64,000 nucleotides of DNA from Vicingus serpentipes (GTDB lineage: Bacteria; Bacteroidota; Bacteroidia; Flavobacteriales_E; Vicingaceae): contig NZ_VOOS01000001.1 in assembly GCF_007993035.1 (NCBI RefSeq), positions 1-64,000 of the forward strand. The letters are read 5' to 3'. Below the pieces are notes generated by a model. The model saw nothing but the letters and a program-made list of their open reading frames with translations, was not told the origin of the DNA and did not search any database. Positions within the stretch are counted from its first letter, which is position 1. Each line of letters starts with the position of its first letter. This document shows, piece after piece, positions 8,906 to 17,378 of the stretch. Position numbers and translations under genes: made by a program.

Positions 8906-9784
8906 TTATTTCATTTGAGATGTTAATTTTTCTAAATTTTTCAATGTATTTTCGGTTACTTGAACTAAAGGCAAACGAACATCATCTCCAATTATATTTA
9001 ACATTTTAAGAACCGCTTTAACTCCTGCAGGATTTCCATCTACAAATAAGTAATGAATAATTTCAAAATGTTTGTAATGCAAGTCTTTTGCTAACGAATA
9101 ATTTCCATTTAAGGCCGCAGTTGTCATATCGCTAAATCCTTTAGGAAAAGCATTTGCTATTACTGATATCACACCATCTCCACCACAAGCCATAAAAGGC
9201 AACACCAATGCATCATCACCCGAAATAACCAAAAAGTCTTTTGGCTTATTTTGAATAATAGTCATACACTGTTCTAAATTACCTGAAGCCTCTTTAATCG
9301 CTATAATATTGCTAAAATCATTTGCTAAACGCAAAGTTGTTGCTGGTAAAATATTAGAACTTGTTCGCCCAGGAACATTATATAAAATAATTGGTAAAGT
9401 TGAAGCTTCTGATACTGCTTTATAATGCTGATAAATACCTTCTTGTGTTGGTTTGTTATAATATGGACTAACTGACAATATCGCATCTACTCCAGTTAAA
9501 TCTGTTATTTTTAAAGTATCAACAACCGTTTGAGTACAATTCCCTCCAATTCCTAATACAATAGGTAATCTACCATTATTAACCTTGATAATAAATGCTA
9601 AAGTTTCTGCCTTTTCTTGCTTAGTTAAAGTAACAGATTCTCCAGTAGTTCCCTGAACAACTATATAATTAATTCCATTATCAATTAAATAATTGACTAA
9701 TTTCTCTAAAGCATTATAATCAACGCTTTTATCAGCTTTAAAAGGTGTAACAATTGCAACACCTGTACCTTTAAAATTGTACAT
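8906..9784 (-). CDS. dapA: 4-hydroxy-tetrahydrodipicolinate synthase
   Basis: DapA condenses pyruvate with aspartate semialdehyde in lysine and diaminopimelate synthesis. The 292-residue protein has the expected TIM-barrel landmarks: the start FKGTGVAIVTPF, GTTGESVTL (pyruvate-binding Thr-Thr), VSPYYNKPTQEG, ILYNVPGRTSSN (catalytic Tyr), IIAIKEASGN (Schiff-base Lys) and the ISGDD loop. Length is normal. It is divergent from the AMP nucleosidase gene across 141 bp of very AT-rich DNA and heads a possible operon with msrA and the SiaC-like gene. Confidence 0.97.
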   Translation of the reverse strand: MYNFKGTGVAIVTPFKADKSVDYNALEKLVNYLIDNGINYIVVQGTTGESVTLTKQEKAETLAFIIKVNNGRLPIVLGIGGNCTQTVVDTLKITDLTGVDAILSVSPYYNKPTQEGIYQHYKAVSEASTLPIILYNVPGRTSSNILPATTLRLANDFSNIIAIKEASGNLEQCMTIIQNKPKDFLVISGDDALVLPFMACGGDGVISVIANAFPKGFSDMTTAALNGNYSLAKDLHYKHFEIIHYLFVDGNPAGVKAVLKMLNIIGDDVRLPLVQVTENTLKNLEKLTSQMK

Positions 9785-9925
9785 TTTCCTATATTGTTTT
9801 TTACAAAAATCCGGTTAATATTTTAATTTTTAAATATTTGTTAAATATTTTGTTTAATTCATTTAATATCTTTTATAAAAATAACGTTATAAGTTCACTA
9901 ATTTAGTAGATTAAATAGAAAAAAT

Positions 9926-10711
9926 ATGACATCAAAAGAAGAAATAGTTAAAAACTGGTTACCCAGATATACAGGAACTGCATTAGAGGATTTTGGTAAA
10001 TACATATTGCTTACCAATTTTAATAATTATGTTGACTTTTTTGCTCAAGAATATGGTGTTGAAGTAAAGGGAAAAGATAAAGCGATGCCAAATGCAACAC
10101 ATAATGGAATTACTATTATAAACTTTAGCATGGGAAGCGCTAATGCTGCCACTATAATGGACTTATTAAGCGCGATTGAACCAAAAGCATGTTTATTTTT
10201 AGGAAAATGTGGTGGATTAAAAAAGAAAAACAAATTGGGTGATTTTGTTTTGCCAATAGCCGCTATTAGAGGTGAAGGAACTTCTGATGATTATTTACCT
10301 CAAGAAGTACCTGCTTTACCAGCATTTACATTACAAAGAGCTGTTTCAACAACTGTAAGAGAATTTGAAATGGATTATTGGACAGGTACTGTTTACACAA
10401 CAAACAGAAGAGTTTGGGAACACGACGAAGATTTTAAAGATTATTTACGAGAAACTCGTGCTATGGCAATTGATATGGAAACTGCAACTTTGTTTACTGT
10501 AGGTTTTGCCAATAAAATACCAACCGGTGCTTTACTATTAGTTAGCGACCAGCCAATGACTCCTGAGGGTGTAAAAACAGACCAAAGCGATAAGGTTGTT
10601 ACAACAAATTACGTTCAGAAACACATCCAAATTGGCATTCAATCTTTACAAGAAATAAAAAACAACGGAACTAGTGTTAAACACTTAAGATACTCTTATT
10701 CTGAAGATTAA
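9926..10711 (+). CDS. amn: AMP nucleosidase
   Basis: A 261-residue member of the purine nucleoside phosphorylase/MTAN fold that matches the short AMP nucleosidases of Bacteroidota, which hydrolyse AMP to adenine and ribose 5-phosphate. Seen motifs: NFSMGSANAATIMDLL, CLFLGKCGGLK (phosphate/ribose site), IRGEGTSDDYLP, TTNRRVWEH, AIDMETATLFTVGF (ribose-contacting Glu in the MExAT motif) and LLVSDQPMTPEG (catalytic Asp). It lacks the large N-terminal domain of the E. coli enzyme, as expected for this subfamily. The TAA stop overlaps the ATG of the next gene by one base, so it is translationally coupled to holA. Confidence 0.88.
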   Translation: MTSKEEIVKNWLPRYTGTALEDFGKYILLTNFNNYVDFFAQEYGVEVKGKDKAMPNATHNGITIINFSMGSANAATIMDLLSAIEPKACLFLGKCGGLKKKNKLGDFVLPIAAIRGEGTSDDYLPQEVPALPAFTLQRAVSTTVREFEMDYWTGTVYTTNRRVWEHDEDFKDYLRETRAMAIDMETATLFTVGFANKIPTGALLLVSDQPMTPEGVKTDQSDKVVTTNYVQKHIQIGIQSLQEIKNNGTSVKHLRYSYSED

Positions 10712-11712
10712 TGGATCACAAACAAATACTAACTGATTTAAAAAACAAGGTTTACCATCCGGTTTATTTTTTATCGGGCGAAGAACCATATTACATAGAT
10801 ATTGTTGCTGATTATATTGAAGACAATATTTTAGATGCTGGTGAAAAAGAGTTCAACCAAACTATTGTTTACGGCAAAGAAACTGATATGATTACCATTA
10901 TTAGTGAAGCTAAACGCTACCCTATGATGTCAAATCATAATGTCGTTATAGTTAAAGAAGCTCAGCATTTAGAAAAAGAAATAGATAAGCTAGAAGCTTA
11001 TCTAGAACAACCTACACCTTCTACCATTTTAGTTTTTTGCTATAAATACAAAACACTTGATGGTCGAAAAAGTGTTACAAAAAAAATAAAAAAACAAGCA
11101 GTTTTATTAGAGTCGAAAAAACTTTATGACAACCAAGTACCCGATTGGATAAACGGTTATTTAAAAAGTAAAAAGTATACCATTTCTCCTCATGCTTCTG
11201 CATTAATTGCGGAGTTTTTAGGCACTGATTTAAGCAAAGTAGCTAATGAGTTAAATAAACTTATCATTAACGTTCCTCCTGGAACAGAAATAACACCAGA
11301 ATTAGTAGAAAAAAATATTGGAATTAGTAAAGATTACAACTCATTTGAGTTAAACAAAGCCATTGGAACAAAAGACGTTTTAAAAGCTAACAAAATTGTT
11401 TATCACTTTGCTAAAAATCAAAAAGACAACCCTTTGCCAATGACAATCGGTATTTTATATAGCTTTTTTACCAATATCTTAAATTACCATTACGCCAAAG
11501 ACAAAAGTCGAAACAATATTGCTTCATTACTTCGTATAAACCCATTTTTTGTGCAAGAATACCAAGTGGCTGCAAAAAATTATAACATTAAGAAAGCTGT
11601 AAAAGTAATTGAGTATTTAAGAGATTACGACTTAAAATCTAAAGGGGTAAATAATACCTCTGCGACTCCTGGTGATTTATTGAAAGAACTAGTTTTTAAA
11701 ATAATTCACTAA
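10711..11712 (+). CDS. holA: DNA polymerase III subunit delta
   Basis: HolA is the clamp-loader subunit that opens the beta sliding clamp. The 333-residue sequence begins with VYFLSGEEPYYIDIVADYIE, the typical delta N-terminus with the degenerate ATP-site region, followed by YPMMSNHNVVIVKEAQ, VFCYKYKTLDGRK and the middle helical region AEFLGTDLSKVANELNKLII, all conserved in delta subunits. The C-terminal collar domain shows FYSFFTNILNY-like helices. It overlaps the AMP nucleosidase stop by one base (TAATG) and is followed by a membrane-protein gene 30 bp downstream. Confidence 0.93.
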   Translation: MDHKQILTDLKNKVYHPVYFLSGEEPYYIDIVADYIEDNILDAGEKEFNQTIVYGKETDMITIISEAKRYPMMSNHNVVIVKEAQHLEKEIDKLEAYLEQPTPSTILVFCYKYKTLDGRKSVTKKIKKQAVLLESKKLYDNQVPDWINGYLKSKKYTISPHASALIAEFLGTDLSKVANELNKLIINVPPGTEITPELVEKNIGISKDYNSFELNKAIGTKDVLKANKIVYHFAKNQKDNPLPMTIGILYSFFTNILNYHYAKDKSRNNIASLLRINPFFVQEYQVAAKNYNIKKAVKVIEYLRDYDLKSKGVNNTSATPGDLLKELVFKIIH

Positions 11713-11742
11713 CTTTAATTGACCTTAAATCAATATTACAAA

Positions 11743-12552
11743 ATGAACATGCAAGACAAATTACAAGACCTTATCACTAACGATTACGAATTTAAATTCG
11801 GAGAGTATTTTTCGAGAGGATGGCAATTATTTGGCAAAAAACCAGGTCACTATATTGGATTCTTTGCCTTAACGATGTTAATGATAATGGTTGTTGCTTT
11901 TATTCCTGTTATTGGCAGTATTGGTGCACAAATTTTAGGTGGCGTTTTAATGGTTGGCTTTTTTGTGTTTAGTCAAAATATACAATATAATGCCAATCCT
12001 ACTTTCGATGATTTATTTAAACCATTTAGCTCTTTTGGGAAAATAACCATCGTTCAATTGATTATATTAGGATTTACGATAGTAATATTAATGCCGATTT
12101 TAATTTTTGGCTTTACATCCATTTTTTCTGGCATTTTCGATATTGTTCAAAATGCTGATTATTATGACAACAATCCTGGAGCAGTATTCGAAATGTTTGA
12201 TCTGGAAGCAATGATACCATTAGCAATTATCACTTATTTGTTTTTATTTTTTATTCAAACTATTTATATGTTTTCCAACCCAATAGCACATTTCTTTAAT
12301 GTCTCTGCATGGGAAAGTATGGAAGCTAGTCGTAAAATTATTCAGAAAAAATTCTTTCACTTTTTTGGTCTAATCATTTTATTGGCAATTATGAATATTG
12401 CTGGTGCCATGTGTATTTTTGTAGGCTTATTTATCACCATACCCCTTACCTATACTACAATGTATGCTGCTTTTGATGACATATTAAAACCAACTGAAGC
12501 TAACAACGACAGTTTAGCAAATGATGATTCATTTGAAAAAAGAGACAACTAA
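11743..12552 (+). CDS. Integral membrane protein of unknown function
   Basis: The start is taken at ATG 11743 (MNMQDKLQDLI); a TTG at 11719 would add eight residues with no better context. A short cytoplasmic N-terminus with FKFGEYFSRGWQLFGKK is followed by about five or six hydrophobic segments (for example FFALTMLMIMVVAFIPVIG, IVQLIILGFTIVILMPILI, LAIITYLFLFFIQTIYMF, FFGLIILLAIMNIAGAMCI). The pattern of a polar GRGWQLF-type leader followed by paired helices, and AWESMEASRKIIQKKFFHFFG before the last pair, recalls DUF975/glycerophosphoryl-diester-associated membrane families, but this is not a firm match. The acidic Asn/Asp tail is probably cytoplasmic. It sits in tandem behind holA. Confidence 0.7.
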   Translation: MNMQDKLQDLITNDYEFKFGEYFSRGWQLFGKKPGHYIGFFALTMLMIMVVAFIPVIGSIGAQILGGVLMVGFFVFSQNIQYNANPTFDDLFKPFSSFGKITIVQLIILGFTIVILMPILIFGFTSIFSGIFDIVQNADYYDNNPGAVFEMFDLEAMIPLAIITYLFLFFIQTIYMFSNPIAHFFNVSAWESMEASRKIIQKKFFHFFGLIILLAIMNIAGAMCIFVGLFITIPLTYTTMYAAFDDILKPTEANNDSLANDDSFEKRDN

Positions 12553-12599
12553 TCTCTTCAAATAAGTTAATTCTGCTATTTTAATTTAAAAACAAGCTA

Positions 12600-13370
12600 T
12601 TGAATAAAACAATAAGTATACTAGGTTGTGGCTGGTTAGGACTACCTTTAGCTATTAGTTTAACTAAAAAAGGTTATAACCTAAAAGGCTCAAATACTAC
12701 TGACAGAAATAGTAAAATTTTTAAAAACCACAACATTAAACCATACATTGTTAACATTGGAACATATAATGATATAACCGACTTTTTGACTGCCAACGTT
12801 TTAATTATTGCTATTACAAATAAAAACAGTACTGATTTTAATCGACTAATTGCTAACATTGAAAAATCGACTATTGAAAACGTTATTTTTATTAGTTCTA
12901 CCTCTGTTTACCCTAATACAAATGATGTGGTAACTGAAACTAATCCAACGCAAAACACCCCGCTTGCCGAAATAGAAAATCTATTTAGAACAAATACTAA
13001 TTTCAACACTACAATAGTTCGATTTGCTGGATTGTTTGGTTACAATCGAAAACCTGGTAATTTTATAAAACCTGATAAACAAATTGAAAACCCAGAAGGA
13101 TTTATAAACCTTATACACCAAGACGATTGTATAAATATTATTGAAAAGATAATTACAACCAATTGTTGGAATGAAACACTAAATGCTTGTGCTGACAGTC
13201 ATCCTAAACGAAAAGAATTTTACACAAAAGAAGTATTAAAGTTAAGAAACGAAAAACCTAAAGTAAACGAAAATTCACTTAATGAATACAAGATAGTGAG
13301 TAACGAAAAACTAAAAAAACTTCTTCAATACGAGTTTAAGGTTAATAATTTAATGAATTGTAATGATTAA
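12600..13370 (+). CDS. NAD(P)-binding SDR-like (YeeZ-type) protein
   Basis: A 256-residue Rossmann-fold protein. The glycine-rich loop ISILGCGWLGLPLA is at the extreme N-terminus, followed by NVLIIAITNKN and IENVIFISSTSVYP, where the Ser-Ser-Thr-Ser-Val-Tyr segment matches the active-site strand of atypical/extended short-chain dehydrogenases. IVRFAGLFGYNRKPG and INLIHQDDCINIIEKII follow, as in NAD-dependent epimerase relatives such as YeeZ. The substrate is unknown. The initiator is read as TTG at 12600 because no ATG or GTG lies before the glycine loop. The gene ends 15 bp before a bidirectional terminator shared with rocD. Confidence 0.78.
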   Translation: MNKTISILGCGWLGLPLAISLTKKGYNLKGSNTTDRNSKIFKNHNIKPYIVNIGTYNDITDFLTANVLIIAITNKNSTDFNRLIANIEKSTIENVIFISSTSVYPNTNDVVTETNPTQNTPLAEIENLFRTNTNFNTTIVRFAGLFGYNRKPGNFIKPDKQIENPEGFINLIHQDDCINIIEKIITTNCWNETLNACADSHPKRKEFYTKEVLKLRNEKPKVNENSLNEYKIVSNEKLKKLLQYEFKVNNLMNCND

Positions 13371-13385
13371 AAACTATTATCAAGT

Positions 13386-13416
13386 AAAAAGCCCCGCTAT
13401 AAGCGAGGCTTTTTTT
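13386..13416. terminator. Bidirectional intrinsic terminator
   Basis: The stretch AAAAAGCCCCGCTATAAGCG and the following AGGCTTTTTTT form a hairpin (GCC-C-CGCT / AGCG-A-GGC with one mismatch and an ATA loop) flanked by an A run on one side and a T run on the other. It separates the convergent SDR-like gene and rocD and can end transcription from both sides. Confidence 0.9.
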
Positions 13417-13433
13417 ATGCTTTATGAAAAAAA

Positions 13434-14717
13434 TTACTTTTTAAATTCTAAAATTGTTTTTCTAATAATAGCAACACAATCTAACAATTGTTCTTTGTTC
13501 ATTACCAATGGTGGAGCAAAACGAATAATGTTACCATGAGTTGGTTTCGCTAATAAACCATTGTCTCTTAATTTAATACAAATATCCCAAGCAGTTGAGC
13601 TATCTTCTGTATCGTTAATTACAATTGCATTTAGCAACCCTTTTCCTCTAACTAATTTCACCAATGGAGACTCATCTACTAATTTGTTGATTTCTGATCT
13701 AAACAACTCTCCTAAAGCTTGAGCATTTTCAGCTAATTTTTCATCTCTAATAACTTCAAGAGCTGCAATAGCAACTTTAGCAGCAATAGGATTTCCTCCA
13801 AATGTAGAACCATGCTCTCCAGGTTTTATAACATTCATTATTTCATCATTAGCTAAAACAGCAGAAACTGGATATACTCCTCCTGAAATGGCTTTACCTA
13901 AAATCAATACATCTGGTTTAATCTCTGGTTTATTTTCACAACCATTTGAACAATCACAATTACCACAAGTAGCTAACAATCTACCAGTTCTTGCAATTCC
14001 TGTTTGAACTTCATCTGCTATAAATAAAACACCTGCTGCTTTACATAATTCCTTAGCTTCAGCTAAATAACCTTCATCTGGAACAAAAACACCAGCTTCT
14101 CCTTGAATAGGTTCAGCCATAAAGCCCGCAACGTTATCATCTTTTAAAGCTTCCTCTAAAGCATCAATATCATTGTATGGTATTTTTATAAACCCTGGTG
14201 TATAAGGACCAAAGTTTTTACGAGCATCAGGATCGTTGCTAAATGAAATAATTGTAGTAGTTCTTCCGTGGAAGTTGTTTTCACAAACTATAATTTTGGC
14301 TTCATTTTCATCAATTCCCTTTTTCTCATAGCCCCATTTTCTAGTTAACTTAATTGCTGTTTCTACAGCTTCAGCACCAGAATTCATTGGCAATACTTTA
14401 TCAAAACCAAAATATTCAGTTACAAATTTTTCAAACTCACCAAGAACGTTATTGTAAAAAGCGCGAGAAGTTAAACATAACGTATTTGCTTGGTCAGTTA
14501 ATGCTTTAACAATTTTTGGATGACAATGACCTTGATTTACAGCTGAATAAGCAGATAGGAAGTCATAATATTTCTTTCCTTCAACATCCCAAACATAAAC
14601 CCCATCACCTCTTTCTAACACTACTGGTAGTGGATGATAGTTATGTGCACCATGTTTATCTTCTAATGCAATTAGTTGTTGAGATTTTGTTTGTTCGTTC
14701 ATAGTTGTAGTTCCCAT
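13434..14717 (-). CDS. rocD: Ornithine--oxo-acid transaminase
   Basis: RocD is a PLP enzyme that transfers the delta-amino group of ornithine to 2-oxoglutarate, giving glutamate semialdehyde (arginine/ornithine catabolism and proline synthesis). The 427-residue sequence shows the family N-terminus [82 protein letters not shown] (PLP-binding Asp) and [18 protein letters not shown] with the Schiff-base Lys. An insert [13 protein letters not shown] near residue 245 carries four Cys, which many Bacteroidota RocD proteins have. The ATG at 14715-14717 is preceded by a structured leader of about 110 nt (see 14723-14830), so expression is probably controlled after transcription starts. Confidence 0.96.
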   Translation of the reverse strand: MGTTTMNEQTKSQQLIALEDKHGAHNYHPLPVVLERGDGVYVWDVEGKKYYDFLSAYSAVNQGHCHPKIVKALTDQANTLCLTSRAFYNNVLGEFEKFVTEYFGFDKVLPMNSGAEAVETAIKLTRKWGYEKKGIDENEAKIIVCENNFHGRTTTIISFSNDPDARKNFGPYTPGFIKIPYNDIDALEEALKDDNVAGFMAEPIQGEAGVFVPDEGYLAEAKELCKAAGVLFIADEVQTGIARTGRLLATCGNCDCSNGCENKPEIKPDVLILGKAISGGVYPVSAVLANDEIMNVIKPGEHGSTFGGNPIAAKVAIAALEVIRDEKLAENAQALGELFRSEINKLVDESPLVKLVRGKGLLNAIVINDTEDSSTAWDICIKLRDNGLLAKPTHGNIIRFAPPLVMNKEQLLDCVAIIRKTILEFKK

Positions 14718-14722
14718 AATTT

Positions 14723-14830
14723 TTCAATTTTAAATAAAAATAGTTTAAATTGAAGCTCCTCACGGAGAGCACCCATCCTTTCCTCATTTCAACAGTAAGA
14801 ACAACTGTTTAAGGGAGAGAAATCATCCGA
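14723..14830 (-). promoter_or_regulatory. Structured rocD 5' leader, riboswitch-like candidate
   Basis: Read on the minus strand, this leader is markedly richer in G+C than the surrounding intergenic DNA. It contains a hairpin AACAG/CTGTT with a 9-nt loop (about 14788-14810), a purine-rich block GAGGAAAGGATGGGTG, and a hairpin CTCC-GTGA-GGAG with a GNRA tetraloop (about 14757-14768). A second CTCTCCC near 14811-14818 could compete for GGAG. Immediately before the ATG, 14723-14754 form a long AU hairpin (TTCAATTT-AAA / TTTAAAATTGAA), which could hide the start. A -7-like box TAAATTTG (minus strand, 14835-14842) would start the transcript at about 14830. I do not recognise the fold as a known Rfam family. 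Confidence 0.5.
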
Positions 14831-14853
14831 AAAACAAATTTATCTAATTTAAG

Positions 14854-14884
14854 TTGAATATTAGTAAATTGGAAACTAATTTTG
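14854..14884 (+). promoter_or_regulatory. Bacteroidota promoter, TTG-N20-TAATTTTG
   Basis: TTG at 14854-14856 and TAATTTTG at 14877-14884 are separated by 20 bp and match the Bacteroidota sigma-A consensus (-33 TTG, -7 TAnnTTTG) fully. The start codon of the histidine kinase gene begins four bases after the box, so the transcript would have almost no leader. Confidence 0.7.
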
Positions 14885-14888
14885 AGAA

Positions 14889-15890
14889 ATGGGGGAAACT
14901 AATCATGAAAATAAGTTAGAAGCTAGTCTGTTTAAAAACATGATTAGAAACAACTGGAATGCTGTTGTATTTGCTAATATGAATAACATTGTTGATTATG
15001 TTAATCCTGCTGCATGTAAATTATATGGCTATGAAGAACACGAATTATTAGGACAAACTACTGATATTTTTAATAGCAATCTAACCCACAATACAGATGA
15101 AATTGTTGCTAGTATAAAAGAAAAAGCTTATTGGTATGGAGAAATAATACAAAAGAAAAAAGACGGTTCAAATTTTACTGCATTACTCTCTGTTCAATTA
15201 ATATTTAACGAAAATAATGAACCAATAGGATTTGCATCAAATAGTAAAGACATAACACTCGATATAGAAACCGCTACTCAATTACAAAAAACAATTGAAG
15301 ACAAAGAAATTTTACTTAGAGAGCTTCATCATCGAGTTAAAAACAACTTAGCTCTTATACTTGGAATATTAAATCTTCAAACAAGTCAGTATGAGAATAG
15401 TTCATGTAGCAATTTAATTGAAGACTTCAAAAATCGTGTTGAAGCATTGGCAACTTTACACAATACATTATACCAAGTCGAAAATCTAAAAGCTGTTGAT
15501 TTAAAAGTATTTATAGAAGATTTATGCGCTAATCTTTCTCGTTCATTTAAAAACGAACAGACTGAAGTTAACTTAAAATTAGTTTTAGATAATTACAATG
15601 CCGAAATCAGCAATGCTATTCCTATGGGATTAATTATTAATGAAGTAATTACCAATTCCTACAAACATGCTTTTAAGTTGAAAAAAAATGGAGTGATTGA
15701 AATTACACTTCACTCAAAAAACAATAAAACCGAGTTAATTATCCATGACAACGGAAGTGGTTTTGATTTTGACACTGAAAGCACAAAATCTCTTGGTTTA
15801 ACTTTAATAAAGGATTTAAGTGAACAAATTGATGCTAACTATAGCTTTGAAAAAAATCAAGGCACAAAATTTACACTTCATTTAAATTAG
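14889..15890 (+). CDS. PAS-domain sensor histidine kinase (HisKA_2 type)
   Basis: A 333-residue cytoplasmic kinase without membrane segments. Residues about 15-125 form a PAS domain (NNIVDYVNPAACKLYGYEE...ELLGQ, then KKKDGSNFTALLSVQLIFN and the PAC-like GFASNSKDIT). The phosphoacceptor is the HisKA_2 motif LLRELHHRVKNNLALILGIL (His about 146), followed by a HATPase with INEVITNSYKHAF (N box), IHDNGSGFDF (G1 box) and TKSLGLTLIKDLSEQI (G2). This class often pairs with separately encoded response regulators, but no receiver domain is encoded nearby. The signal is unknown. A consensus promoter abuts the ATG. Confidence 0.9.
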   Translation: MGETNHENKLEASLFKNMIRNNWNAVVFANMNNIVDYVNPAACKLYGYEEHELLGQTTDIFNSNLTHNTDEIVASIKEKAYWYGEIIQKKKDGSNFTALLSVQLIFNENNEPIGFASNSKDITLDIETATQLQKTIEDKEILLRELHHRVKNNLALILGILNLQTSQYENSSCSNLIEDFKNRVEALATLHNTLYQVENLKAVDLKVFIEDLCANLSRSFKNEQTEVNLKLVLDNYNAEISNAIPMGLIINEVITNSYKHAFKLKKNGVIEITLHSKNNKTELIIHDNGSGFDFDTESTKSLGLTLIKDLSEQIDANYSFEKNQGTKFTLHLN

Positions 15891-15927
15891 TTAACTCTAT
15901 TTGGCTTATTTAGTTAATTTCGCTCTT

Positions 15928-15935
15928 TAATTTTG
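15928..15935 (+). promoter_or_regulatory. -7 promoter box TAATTTTG abutting rlmD start
   Basis: TAATTTTG matches TAnnTTTG and ends four bases before the ATG at 15939. A TTG at 15901-15903 lies 24 bp upstream, slightly too far for the usual spacing. The box overlaps the alternative TTG start at 15933, which argues for ATG 15939 as the true start. Confidence 0.5.
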
Positions 15936-15938
15936 AAT

Positions 15939-17375
15939 ATGGAATTAGCAGAAATAAAGAGAGGAAACATTATTACCGTGACAATTACTGATACTGCTTT
16001 TGGCGGCAAAGGAATTGCTAAAATAAATACACCAGATGGTGATTATGTAATTTTTGTTCCGAACACTTTTACAGGTCAAAAAGTTAGTGCTAGAGTTGTA
16101 AAAAGGCGTAAAAAACATGCAGAATGCAAACTGGTTGAGATTATTGAAAAATCTCATCTTGAAGAGGATATGCCTTTTCAACCAATTTCTGGCGCTCCAT
16201 TTATAAATTTGCCAATTGCTGTTCAAAAAGAATTTAAAAAAGATACTTGCTTAAATGTATATAAACGAATCGGTCGTTGTAACAATATCGAAGAAGTATT
16301 TGATAAATATATTGAATCTCCAGAAGTGTTTCATTACCGAAACAAAATGGAATATTCATTTAGTGCTATTGGTTACGATTTAAAAACAAAAGAAGAGTTT
16401 GACGGTTTTGCTTTGGGGTTTAAAAAGCGTGGTACGTGGTGGATAGTAGAAAACCTTGAAAAAGAATCGGGAATTTTTGATGAAGAATTCGAAAACAAAC
16501 TAAACCTTATTAAATCTTATTGTGAAAATTCTGGATTACCAGCTTGGCACCCACCAAAAAAAGTTGGTTTTTTCCGTTATTTAGTGGTTCGTAAAAGCTA
16601 CAAAGACAATCAATTACTATTAAAATTAGTTACCAGCGATACTAATATTGAAAAATTTGATTTTAAAGCATTTACTGATTTTGTAGTTAATTTATTAGGA
16701 GATAGATTAGCTGGTTTATTACATACCATTAACAATGATATTGGAGACAATGCTCAATCGAGAATTGGAGATGATACGCTTTTATATGGTAAAAGCACTA
16801 TAAACGAAGATTTGTTAGGCTTAAGCTTTGAAATAAGCATGCAAAGCTTCTTTCAAACCAATCCAAAATGTGCTGAACTTTTATACAATAAAACGATTGA
16901 ATATGCTTTAGAAGGAAATGAAAACATTAGCGATGGTGTAGTTATGGACTTGTTTTGCGGCACAGGAACAATTGGTCAAATTATCGCTTCAAAAACTAAT
17001 GCTAAAGTTATTGGAGTTGATATCGTTGAAGAAGCAATTGAAAATGCTAAAGAAAATGCAATTAAAAACAATATCCAAAATGTGGAGTTTTTTGCTGCAG
17101 ATGTGAACAAATTTTTATTTGAATATCCTGAATATCAAAATAAAATTGGCACAATAATACTTGACCCGCCAAGAGCTGGAATATCTGGTAAAGCTTTAAA
17201 AAGAGTAATTGAATTAAATGCTAAACATATTGTATATGTTAGCTGTAATCCAGCAACTCAAGCACGCGATATGGAAGATTTATTTTCCGCTGGTTATGAA
17301 CTAAAAAAACTAAGTTTAGTTGATCAGTTTCCTCACACTTCACATGTAGAAGCAATTGCTTTATTTCAAAAATAA
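15939..17375 (+). CDS. rlmD: RlmD/TrmA-family RNA 5-methyluridine methyltransferase
   Basis: This SAM-dependent enzyme is predicted to methylate C5 of a uridine in RNA, in RlmD the 23S rRNA position U1939 (E. coli numbering). An N-terminal TRAM domain (about residues 1-60, TVTITDTAFGGKGIAKI ... GQKVSARVVKRRKKHAECK) is followed by a central region and the C-terminal methyltransferase domain with DLFCGTGTIGQIIA (SAM loop), ILDPPRAGISGKAL and the nucleophile motif VSCNPATQARD. In E. coli RlmD four Cys hold a 4Fe-4S cluster after the TRAM domain; here the corresponding stretch reads QPISGAPFINLPIAVQKEFK with no Cys, so the cluster appears lost. The exact target (U1939, U747 or tRNA U54) cannot be told from sequence. 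The next gene follows after three bases. Confidence 0.85.
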   Translation: MELAEIKRGNIITVTITDTAFGGKGIAKINTPDGDYVIFVPNTFTGQKVSARVVKRRKKHAECKLVEIIEKSHLEEDMPFQPISGAPFINLPIAVQKEFKKDTCLNVYKRIGRCNNIEEVFDKYIESPEVFHYRNKMEYSFSAIGYDLKTKEEFDGFALGFKKRGTWWIVENLEKESGIFDEEFENKLNLIKSYCENSGLPAWHPPKKVGFFRYLVVRKSYKDNQLLLKLVTSDTNIEKFDFKAFTDFVVNLLGDRLAGLLHTINNDIGDNAQSRIGDDTLLYGKSTINEDLLGLSFEISMQSFFQTNPKCAELLYNKTIEYALEGNENISDGVVMDLFCGTGTIGQIIASKTNAKVIGVDIVEEAIENAKENAIKNNIQNVEFFAADVNKFLFEYPEYQNKIGTIILDPPRAGISGKALKRVIELNAKHIVYVSCNPATQARDMEDLFSAGYELKKLSLVDQFPHTSHVEAIALFQK

Positions 17376-17378
17376 ATT

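Noticed and set aside
9785-9925. Search for a promoter or riboswitch between dapA and the AMP nucleosidase gene
   Set aside because: The 141 bp are almost pure A/T with no full TTG/TAnnTTTG pair and no convincing hairpin.
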